Shown here: positions 55,506-64,000 of the stretch, piece by piece
How positions within the stretch are numbered: position 1 is the first letter of the stretch
How the letters are laid out: each line of letters opens with the position of its first letter
Position numbers and translations under genes: made by a program
Notes under the pieces: model-generated
Told to the model about the DNA's origin: nothing
Databases searched by the model: none
The model's input: only the letters and a program-made list of their open reading frames with translations
Origin: Rhipidocladum racemiflorum
Lineage: Eukaryota > Streptophyta > Magnoliopsida > Poales > Poaceae
Assembly: GCA_036346355.1 (NCBI GenBank)
Contig: CM070577.1
Coordinates: 77,708,509-77,772,508, forward strand
Direction of reading: 5' to 3'
DNA length: 64,000 bases

Positions 55506-56947
55506 CTAAGTCGGGAACTCCTGGCCCGATAGTTTCTCTTTTAACGGCGGGATTAACCCTTGGAACGCTAGATCGGCCAATTGATCATCGGGTAATGTTA
55601 CATCAAGCATCTGTTTAAATGACGCCTCTAAATCTCTTGATATAATCAGAGACCGATTCACCGTACTTCTGTCGGACTGAACTAAGATCAGAAATCCTAA
55701 GCTCCATAGTCCCTGAAAAGAAGTATTCATGGAATCGGCTTTCTAAATCGTTCCACATATGTACTGAATTTGGGGGTAGATTCGTGAACCAAGTGAACGC
55801 AGTGCCAGATAATGATAAAGGGAACAATCTAATTTTTAATCCGTCGGACTGTGCAGCCTCCCCACATTGAGCCATGAATCGTCCGATATGCTCAATTGTG
55901 GTAATAGAATCATCCCCTGAGAATTTAGCAAAGTCTGGTATCCTAAAGTTGTGGGGGTATGGCATTCGGTCTATGTAATCGGGATACGGCTTCCTGTAGC
56001 CGATCACTCTCCCTCTGGGTTGTAAACCGAACTGCTCTCTCAAAACATTGGCAATTTGTTCTGCCCAATTAACATTGTCGGCTTGTGGTGCAGCCGGACA
56101 CGGCCAATTCTCATTGTTTGCGCCCTGCCCCCCGAGTGCAAACTCGGGTCTTTGTCCAACTCGCACCCCAGGAGGTCTTGGTGCTGCGTCATAATCGTGA
56201 TTAAAACCTAATGCATCGGGTATGGGCGCGAAAGGTTCGACGTATGGCACCACCCTATATGGTGCTTGTTTCATGGCTGTGGCCCCTTGTGACTGTGGAA
56301 CCTGTCCCATTTCGATCGGCTGATAAGCCGATAACCCGATGTTATTGGAGGGCGCACTTGATTGATTTGATGCGCCTATCTTGGCTCCATCCGTGTGCCC
56401 ATGGTAGTGTGTGAACCCATCTCTCTGTATGCTTGGTTTCAAAACAGTAGGTTGAGCCGGCATCATAATAGGTGCATGAGCCGACACGTTTACTGTGTTG
56501 GTGTTAGGCGATATGGAATATACTGGGTATGTAGGGATGGTTTGTGGTGGATCTAGCCAGGTTTCCAGGCAGCGGCTAATTCTGAGCAATTGTTTTCACA
56601 CTATTTTCTATCATCGGCTTTAATGTGGATACTAGAGCCGATGGATCGTTAATCAATGCGTGATGGACAGATTGCTCTATCATACTTGATAAATCGGCTT
56701 GAGCGGGTGCGTATCGGCTTACCGATTCAGATGACGAATCTCCGATAGGATTGATGCTTGGGAGTGCCATCTTTTGAGTAACGCCACGGCATGTTTTCTG
56801 GAAGCACCGTAGCATCATTTCCTCCAGAGCCGCCTTTCGGTCTTCGATTTCTTTCCGTTGCTCAGGGGTTAAATCGGCCATTTGAGGCGCGATTATGGCA
56901 TCAGTGTTGATATCGGCGGTGACCGCGGGCTTGTCGGTTGACGACAT
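55506..56947 (-). pseudogene. gag: Tat-type Gypsy gag
   Basis: The start MSSTDKPAVTADINTDA at 56947 lies 33 bp inside the LTR, next to the PBS. The N-terminal 120 residues include a Glu/Arg-rich helix (TPEQRKEIEDRKAALEEMM). After a frameshift near 56580 comes a long linker with Gln/Pro/Ala, then the Retrotrans_gag domain YPHNFRIPDFAKFSGDDSI, GLKIRLFPLSLSGTAFTWF, WNDLESRFHEYFF and SVSDYIKRFRGV (55615-55960). Another frame change leads to LPDDQLADLAFQGL near 55560. Confidence 0.9.
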
Positions 56948-56957
56948 TCTTTTTGTG

Positions 56958-56975
56958 GTCCCACCGGGCGTGCCA
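56958..56975 (-). other. Primer binding site of the Tat-type element
   Basis: The minus strand reads TGGCACGCCCGGTGGGAC, five bases inside the LTR. The tRNA it pairs with cannot be named with certainty from memory; it is not the Met type. Confidence 0.75.
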
Positions 56976-56980
56976 AAATA

Positions 56981-57600
56981 TGTTCGCGCTAAAAACGTGA
57001 AGGAGGGTTTTCGGCCTCGAACACACAAGACAAACGCCGGGTTTGCAGAGCGTGCCAGTCGATTTGACCTGAAATCGACAAGGTAGAATTTGTAATTTGA
57101 TCAAAGCCGATAAATAAAGATCTATCGGCTTTTCGCTAGTCGGTAAGAACCGATTAGGAGATAACTAGATCAACCGGTTACAGTTGATCCGGATATAAGG
57201 TAAAATCGGCTTCGAGAAAGCGATGCGCAACAAAACGAAGCAAATCGAACCTGGGTGAAATCGGCTAAAATCAACAATCGGCGATGCGCAGCTATGTTGA
57301 TTCCGTCGACTTGCAGAGAGATTTATGAAGCTAAAGCAATGTAAAAGAAAAGACTTGTAAAAGTAGATGTGTTGTTGGATTGATTGATGTCCTTTACCGC
57401 TTGACGTCTCTCCTTTTATAATGCTTCTAACCGATCCGAGTTGTACATGGATACGGCACGTTTACCCGTATCGGCTTCAATCGAACCCCCTTTTTTAGAA
57501 ACGGATTCTTGTTCCGACTCGGTCACTTGATCCCTTTCCATACGGTCGCTTTTATCCGATTCAAACTCATTTTACCATATACCGAATTTTGGTGCAAACA
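56981..57600 (-). repeat. 5' LTR of the Tat-type Gypsy element
   Basis: 620 bp. Ends TGTTTGCACC...GCGCGAACA on the minus strand. TATA box (TATAAAAG) at 57413-57420. GTATG target duplication at 57601-57605. About 99% identical to the other LTR. Confidence 0.95.
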
Positions 57601-57605
57601 GTATG

Positions 57606-57992
57606 ATAGGCTAAAAACTTTCTTACTTGAAAAGGGGTTTACAATGGAAAAGATTGACAAAACTCTCTTTTTACTCAAGCAAGCCAATGATCAACTGTTC
57701 GTTCAGATTTATATTGTTTAATTATCTTTGGTGATTCCTCTCATGTTTTAGTGTCTAAGTTTTTAGAAAATATGAGGAAAGAATTTGAGATGAGTATGAT
57801 GGGTGAGTTAACACAAAATATTTATTTCATCTCTTTGGGATGGAAAATTGCAAGCCGATTATGACACCTATGGGAGGCACTTGTACACTTGATCCGGATG
57901 AAGATGGTGAGACGGTTGATTAAAAGGAATATAGAAGTATAATAGGTTTACTTTTGTACCTCACTGCATCAAGGCTAGATATACACTTTTCA
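57606..57992 (+). pseudogene. Copia B reverse transcriptase, C-terminal part, leading into the array
   Basis: YDRLKTFLLEKGFTMEKIDKTLFLLKQANDQLFVQIYI is the end of Copia RT, followed by a frameshift and IIFGDSSHVLVSKFLENMRKEFEMSMMGEL. A deletion then joins GEL to TKY..LFHLFGMENCKPIMTPMG, GTCTLDPDEDGETVD.KEYRSIIG, and LYLTASRLDIHFS, which is the RT-RNase H connection of Copia. At IHFS|NP the sequence changes to reverse-complement 5S rRNA. The segment from 57820 is the first repeat of the array. Confidence 0.9.
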
Positions 57993-60900
57993 AACCCATC
58001 CTAGTACTACTCGCAACAAAGTACGCTTAACTTTAAAGTTCTTATAGGGTCCAGTACTTTAGTGCTGGTATGATCGCATGTGACATGTAACGTGTCCCTC
58101 TCCCTTTAACCCCGCAGAGAACCCGAACACCGATTTTAATGTTCTCATACCCCGAACACAGTTTGAGCGATACTTTAGTGTTGTCATATACTCCAAAACT
58201 TCGGACGCCGTTTTGAGGCCCTAAACGACGTTTTTTTTGACAATTGCAAGCCGATTATGACACCTATGGGAGGCACTTGTACACTTGATCCGGATGAAGA
58301 TGGTGAGACGGTTGATTAAAAGGAATATAGAAGTATAATAGGTTTACTTTTGTACCTCACTGCATCAAGGCTAGATATACACTTTTCAAACCCATCCTAG
58401 TACTAATCGCAACCAAGTACGCTTAACTTTAAAGTTCTTATAGGGTCCAGTACTTTAGTGCTGGTATGATCGCATGTGACATGTAACGTGTCCCTCTCCC
58501 TTTAACCCCGCAGAGAACCCGAACACCGATTTTAATGTTCTCATACTCCGAACACAGTTTGAGCTATATTTTAGTGTTGTCATATACTCCAAAACTTGGA
58601 CGCCCGTTTTGAGGCCCTAAGCAGCGTTTTTGAAATTGTCATTGCTGCGCTCGCACTCACGCGATTTATTTCATCTCTTTGGGATGGAAAATTGCAAGCC
58701 GATTATGACACCTATGGGAGGCACTTGTACACTTGATCCGGATGAAGATGGTGAGATGGTTGATTAAAAGGAATATAGAAGTATAATAGGTTTACTTTTG
58801 TACCTCACTGCACCAAGGCTAGATATACATTTTTCAAACCCATCCTAGTACTACTCGCAACCAAGTACGCTTAACTTTAAAGTTCTTATAGGGTCCAGTA
58901 CTTTAGTGCTGGTATGATCGCATGTGACATGTAACGTGTCCCTCTCCCTTTAACCCCGCAGAGAACCCGAACACCGATTTTAATGTTCTCATACTCCGAA
59001 CACAGTTTGAGCTATATTTTAGTGTTGTCATATACTCCAAAACTTCGGACGCCGTTTTGAGGCCCTAAACGACGTTTTTTTGAAATTCTGTCGCCGCGCT
59101 CGCACTCACGCGATTTATTTCATCTCTTTGGGATGGAAAATTGCAAGCCGATTATGACACCTATGGGAGGCACTTGTACACTTGATCCGGATGAAGAAGG
59201 TGAGACGGTTGTTTAAAAGGAATATAGAAGTATAATAGGTTTACTTTTGTACCTCACTGCATCAAGGCTAGATATACACTTTTCAAACCCATCCTAGTAC
59301 TACTCGCAACCAAGTACGCTTAACTTTAAAGTTCTTATAGGGTCCAGTACTTTAGTGCTGGTATGATCGCATGTGACATGTAACGTGTCCCTCTCCCTTT
59401 AACCCCGCAGAGAACCCGAACACGGATTTTAATGTTCTCATACTCCGAACACAGTTTGAGCTATATTTTAGTGTTGTCATATACTCCAAAACTTCGGACG
59501 CCGTTTTGAGGCCCTAAACGACGCTTTTTTGAAATTCTGTCGCCGCGCTCGCACTCACGCGATTTATTTCATCTCTTTGGGATGGAAAATTGCAAGCCGA
59601 TTATGACACCTATGGGAGGCACTTGTACACATGATCCGGATGAAGATGGTGAGACGGTTGATTAAAAGGAATATAGAAGTATAATAGGTTTACTTTTGTA
59701 CCTCACTGCATCAAGGCTAGATATACACTTTTCAAACCCATCCTAGTACTACTCGCAACCAAGTACGCTAAACTTTAAAGTTCTTATACGGTCCAGTACT
59801 TTAGTGCTGGTATGATCGCATGTGACATGTAACGTGTCCCTCTCCCTTTAACCCCGCAGAGAACCCAAACACCGATTTTGATGTTCTCATACTCCGAACA
59901 CAGTTTGAGCTATATTTAAGTGTTGTCATATACTCCAAAACTCCGGACGCCGTTTTGAGGCCCTAAACGACGCTTTTTGGAAATTCTGTCACCGCGCTCG
60001 CACTCACGCGATTTATTTCATCTCTTTGGGATAGAAAATTGCAAGCCGATTATGACACCTATGAGAGGCACTTGTACACTTGATCCGGATGAAGATGGTG
60101 AGACGGTTGATTAAATGGAATATAGAAGTATAATAGGTTTACTTTTGTACCTCACTGCATCAAGGCTAGATATACACTTTTCAAACCCATCCTAGTACTA
60201 CTCGCAACCAAGTACGCTTAACTTTAAAGTTCTTATAGGGTCCAGTAGTTTAGTGCTGGTATGATCGCATGTGACATGTAACGTGTCCCTCTCCCTTTAA
60301 CCCCGCAGAGAACCCGCACACCGATTTTAATGTTCTCATACTCCGAACACAGTTTGAGCTATATTTTAGTGTTGTCATATACTCCAAAACTTCGGACACC
60401 GTTTTGAGGCCCTAAACGACGCTTTTTTGAAATTCTGTCGCCGGGCTCGCACTCACGCGATTTATTTCATCTCTTTGTGATGGAAAATTGCAAGCCGATT
60501 ATGACACCTATGGGAGGCACTTGTACACTTGATCCGGATGAAGATGGTGAGACGGTTGATTAAAAGGAACATAGAAGTATAATAGGTGTACTTTTGTACC
60601 TCACTGCATCAAGGCTAGATATACACTTTTCAAACCCATCCTAGTACTACTCGCAACCAAGTACGCTTAACTTTAAAGTTCTTATAGGGTCCAGTACTTT
60701 AGTGCTGGTATGATCGCATGTGACATGTAACGTGTCCCTCTCCCTTTAACCCCGCAGAGAACCCGAACACGGATTTTAATGTTCTCATACTCCGAACACA
60801 GTTTGAGCTATATTTTAGTGTTGTCATATACTCCAAAACTTCGGACGCCGTTTTGAGGCCCTAAACGACGCTTTTTTGAAATTCTGTCGCCGCGCTCGCA

Positions 60901-63900
60901 CTCACGCGATTTATTTCATCTCTTTGTGATGGAAAATTGCAAGCCGATTATGACACCTATGGGAGGCACTTGTACACTTGATCCGGATGAAGATGGTGAG
61001 ACGGTTGATTAAAAGGAATATAGAAGTATAATAGGTTTACTTTTGTACCTCACTGCATCAAGGCTAGATATACACTTTTCAAACCCATCCTAGTACTACT
61101 CGCAACCAAGTATGCTTAACTTTAAAGTTCTTATAGGGTCCAGTAGTTTAGTGCTGGTATGATCGCATGTGACATGTAACGTGTCCCTCTCCCTTTAACC
61201 CCGTAGAGAACCCGCACACCGATTTTAATGTTCTCATACTCCGAACACAGTTTGAGCTATATTTTAGTGTTGTCATATACTCCAAAACTTCGGACGCCGT
61301 TTTGAGGCCCTAAACGACGCTTTTTTGAAATTCTGTCGCGGCCAGACTCACGCGATTTATTTCATCTCTTTGGGATGGAAAATTGCAAGCCGATTATGAC
61401 ACCTATGGGAGGCACTTGTACACCTGATACGGATGAAGATGGTGAGACGGTTGATTAAAAGGAATATAGAAGTATAATAGGTTTACTTTTGTACCTCACT
61501 GCATCAAGGCTAGATATACACTTTTCAAACCCATCCTAGTACTACTCGCAACCAAGTACGCTCAACTTTAAAGTTCTTATAGGGTCCAGTACTTTAGTGC
61601 TGGTATGATCGCATGTGACATGTAACGTGTCCCTCTCCCTTTAACCCCGCAGAGAACCCGAACACCGATTTTAATGTTCTCATACTCCGAACACAGTTTG
61701 AGCTATATTTTAGTGTTGTCATATACTCCAAAACTTCGGACGCCCGTTTGAGGCCCTAAGCAGCGTTTTTGAAATTCGTCGGGCCACAGACTCACGCGAT
61801 TTATTTCATCTCTTTGGGATGGAAAATTGCAAGCCGATTATGACACCTATGGGAGGCACTTGTACACTTGATCCGAATGAAGATGGTGAGACGGTTGATT
61901 AAAAGGAATATAGAAGTATAATAGGTTTACTTTTGTACCTCACTGCATCAAGGCTAGATATACACTTTTCAAACCCATCCTAGTACTAATCGCAACCAAG
62001 TACGCTTAACTTTAAAGTTCTTATAGGGTCGATTTTAGTCTTTGGTATGATCGCATGTGACATGTAACGTGTCCCTCTCCCTTTAACCCCGCAGAGAACC
62101 CGAACACCGATTTTAATGTTCTCATACTCCGAACACAGTTTGAGCTATATTTTAGTGTTGTCATATACTCCAAAACTTCGGACGCCGTTTTGAGGCCCTA
62201 AACGACGTTTTTTTGAAATTCTGTCGCCGCGCTCGCACTCACGCGATTTATTTCATCTCTTTGGGATGGAAAATTGCAAGCCGATTATGACACCTATGGG
62301 AGGCATTTGTACACTTGATCCGGATGAAGATGGTGAGACGGTTGATTAAAAGGAATATAGAAGTATAATAGGTTTACTTTTGTACCTCACTGCATCAAGG
62401 CTAGATATACACTTTTCAAACCCATCCTAGTACTACTTGCAACCAAGTACGCTTAACTTTAAAGTTCTTATAGGGTCCAGTACTTTAGTGCTAGTATGAT
62501 CGCATGTGACATGTAACGTGTCCCTCTCCCTTTAACCCCGCAGAGAACCCAAACACCGATTTTGATGTTCTCATACTCCGAACACAGTTTGAGCTATATT
62601 TAAGTGTTGTCATATACTCCAAAACTCCGGACGCCGTTTTGAGGCCCTAAACGACGCTTTTTGGAAATTCTGTCACCGCGCTCGCACTCACGCGATTTAT
62701 TTCATCTCTTTGGGATAGAAAATTGCAAGCCGATTATGACACCTATGGGAGGCACTTGTACACTTGATCCGGATGAAGATGGTGAGACGGTTGATTAAAA
62801 GGAATATAGAAGTATAATAGGTTTACTTTTGTACCTCACTGCATCAAGGCTAGATATACACTTTTCAAACCCATCCTAGTACTACTCGCAACCAAGTACG
62901 CTTAACTTTAAAGTTCTTATAGGGTCCAGTAGTTTAGTGCTGGTATGATCGCATGTGACATGTAACGTGTCCCTCTCCCTTTAACCCCGCAGAGAACCCG
63001 CACACCGATTTTAATATTCTCATACTCCGAACACAGTTTGAGCTATATTTTAGTGTTGTCATATACTCCAAAACTTCGGACGCCGTTTTGAGGCCCTAAA
63101 CGACGCTTTTTTGAAATTCTGTCGCCGCGCTCGCACTCACGCGATTTATTTCATCTCTTTGGGATGGAAAATTGCAAGCCGATTATGACACCTATGGGAG
63201 GCACTTGTACACCTGATACGGATGAAGATGGTGAGACGGTTGATTAAAAGGAATATAGAAGTATAATAGGTTTACTTTTGTACCTCACTGCATCAAGGCT
63301 AGATATACACTTTTCAAACCCATCCTAGTACTACTCGCAACCAAGTACGCTTAACTTTAAAGTTCTTATAGGGTCCAGTACTTTAGTGCTGGTATGATCG
63401 CATGTGACATGTAACGTGTCCCTCTCCCTTTAACCCCGCAGAGAACCCGAACACCGATTTTAATGTTCTCATACTCCGAACACAGTTTGAGCTATATTTT
63501 AGTGTTGTCATATACTCCAAAACTTTCGGACGCCGTTTTGGGGCCCTAAACGACGTTTTTTTGAAATTCTGTCGCCGCGCTCGCACTCAGGCGATTTATT
63601 TCATCTTTTTGGGATGGAAAATTGCAAGCCGATTATGACACCTATGGGAGGCACTTGTACACTTGATCCGAATGAAGATGGTGAGACGGTTGATTAAAAG
63701 GAATATAGAAGTATAATAGGTTTACTTTTGTACCTCACTGCATCAAGGCTAGATATACACTTTTCAAACCCATCCTAGTACTAGTCGCAACCAAGTACGC
63801 TTAACTTTAAAGTTCTTATAGGGTCCAGTACTTTAGTGCTGGTATGATCGCATGTGACATGTAACGTGTCCCTCTCCCTTTAACCCCGTAGAGAACCCGA

Positions 63901-64000
63901 ACACCGATTTTAATGTTCTCATACTCCGAACACAGTTTGAGCTATATTTTAGTGTTGTCATATACTCCAAAATTTCGGACACCGTTTTGAGGCCCTAAAC
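57820..64000. repeat. Tandem array of 449 bp Copia-RT/5S rRNA chimeric units
   Basis: Fourteen copies, the last truncated by the window. ATTGCAAGCCGATT anchors lie at 57847, 58243, 58691, 59140, 59589, 60038, 60487, 60936, 61382, 61826, 62273, 62722, 63171 and 63621, giving spacings of 396 (deleted unit), 448, 449, 449, 449, 449, 449, 446, 444, 447, 449, 449 and 450. Each unit on the plus strand is about 170 bp of Copia RT (from ATTTATTTCATCTC to CACTTTTCA), about 88 bp of reversed 5S rRNA gene, and about 190 bp of other sequence, probably 5S spacer. Copies are roughly 95-99% alike. The array continues beyond 64000. Confidence 0.95.
57994..63855 (-). pseudogene. Fourteen truncated 5S rRNA genes within the array
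   Basis: On the minus strand each reads ACATGCGATCATACCAGCAC ... AAGTTAAGCGTACTTGG ... GCGAGTAGTACTAGGATGGGT, then departs into Copia antisense sequence. Against the canonical plant 5S rRNA (from memory) the first 88 of about 120 nt are present with about 14 differences, many of C-to-T or G-to-A type. The A box and intermediate element are recognisable; the C box is cut after GGATGGGT and the 3' stem is lost. Positions: 57994-58081, 58390-58477, 58838-58925, 59287-59374, 59736-59823, 60185-60272, 60634-60721, 61083-61170, 61529-61616, 61973-62058, 62420-62507, 62869-62956, 63318-63405, 63768-63855. A 5S rRNA could not fold from these. Confidence 0.88.

Larger units (their letters stand above)
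46169..57600 (-). mobile_element. Ty3/Gypsy retrotransposon, Tat lineage type (TSD GTATG)
   Basis: LTRs of 619 and 620 bp (46169-46787 and 56981-57600), starting TGTTTGCACC and ending GCGCGAACA on the minus strand. GTATG flanks both sides (46164-46168 and 57601-57605). Minus-strand order: PBS, gag, protease, RT, RNase H, a second RNase H, integrase, then a gene on the opposite (plus) strand with a plant mobile domain, and the polypurine tract. The second RNase H and the extra ORF downstream of pol are hallmarks of Tat/Ogre-type elements. The LTRs differ at only about five places, so insertion was recent, yet gag-pol has many frameshifts. Confidence 0.94.
13986..57992 (+). mobile_element. Copia retrotransposon B, split by CACTA, MITE and Gypsy insertions
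   Basis: The plus-strand pieces in order are: 5' LTR remnant (13986 to about 15333), gag (about 15335-16234), protease and pre-integrase (16244-16783), integrase (44481-45233), reverse transcriptase (about 45640-46168, and 57606-57992). Reading frames resume exactly across the insertions once one copy of each target duplication is removed: CRHG|K across the CACTA insertion, DNP-K-YPDY across the MITE, and YGL..A..SMV/YDRLKTF across the Gypsy element. PBS and start of gag are deleted and several stops are present. No 3' LTR is seen; the element runs into the 5S-chimeric tandem array. Confidence 0.9.

Noticed and set aside
63383..63586. Open frame of 67 codons on the minus strand in the array
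   Set aside because: It arises from 5S spacer sequence, exists in this frame only because of a local insertion (ACTTTCGG), and is absent in other units.
57820..64000. Cassandra-type TRIM retrotransposons in tandem
   Set aside because: Cassandra LTRs do contain 5S sequence, but the units here have no TGGTATCAGAGC primer site, no polypurine tract, no TG...CA ends and a Copia RT fragment that Cassandra lacks. The regular 449 bp period fits a satellite better.

Overview
The window is repeat-dominated nuclear DNA of a flowering plant, almost certainly a grass (Poaceae). The indicators are a CACTA transposon with the two-gene layout seen in grasses (TNP2 transposase plus a second ORF ending in a C48/Ulp1-like protease), a Tekay-type Gypsy element with 3.4 kb LTRs and an ORF upstream of gag, and a Tat-type Gypsy element with two RNase H domains and an antisense plant-mobile-domain gene. 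I see no ordinary single-copy host gene. Nearly everything is a transposable element inserted in another, and most coding regions carry frameshifts or stops.

Layout. 1-3403: 5' part of a minus-strand Copia element (LTR, PBS, gag, protease, integrase). 3404-10169: decayed plus-strand Gypsy internal sequence, its polypurine tract, and its 3' LTR, into which a related solo LTR (6770-8979, TSD GTCGG) has inserted. 10170-13985: AT-rich sequence and a MITE split by a solo LTR (11431-13564, TSD CTAAT). 13986 to about 57992: a second Copia element of the same broad family on the plus strand, split by three insertions: a CACTA element (16784-44480, TSD TAA) in integrase, a 105 bp foldback MITE (45987-46091, CCTAAG repeats) in reverse transcriptase, and an 11.4 kb Tat-type Gypsy element (46169-57600, TSD GTATG) also in reverse transcriptase. 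The CACTA element was itself hit by a solo Copia LTR in ORF2 (19605-20715), a solo Copia LTR in the transposase gene (38570-40505, TSD CAAAC) and a complete 12.5 kb Tekay-type Gypsy element (24659-37191, TSD TCTTC). Without these it is about 12.1 kb.

The most unusual object fills the right end, 57820-64000. It is a tandem array of about 449 bp units, 14 copies visible and running off the window. Each unit joins about 170 bp of the Copia reverse-transcriptase coding sequence to a 3'-truncated 5S rRNA gene on the minus strand (about 84% identical to the canonical plant 5S over its first 88 nt, from memory) and to spacer that looks like 5S intergenic spacer. The first copy is continuous with the upstream Copia element, so the origin of the chimera appears to be preserved at the array edge. 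Shared variants between non-adjacent units show that blocks of several units were duplicated.

A second notable feature is a duplicated module of about 370 bp in the CACTA element. It has a TATA box followed by a long, near-perfect hairpin, and it lies just upstream of both minus-strand transposon genes (22.0 kb and 41.7 kb), so both mRNAs probably share a hairpin leader.

The relative order of insertion follows from the nesting: Copia element, then CACTA, then the Tekay element and solo LTRs inside CACTA. The Tat-type element has nearly identical LTRs and looks young. Many differences between paired repeats are small indels concentrated in CpG-rich stretches, so part of the apparent decay may be assembly error.
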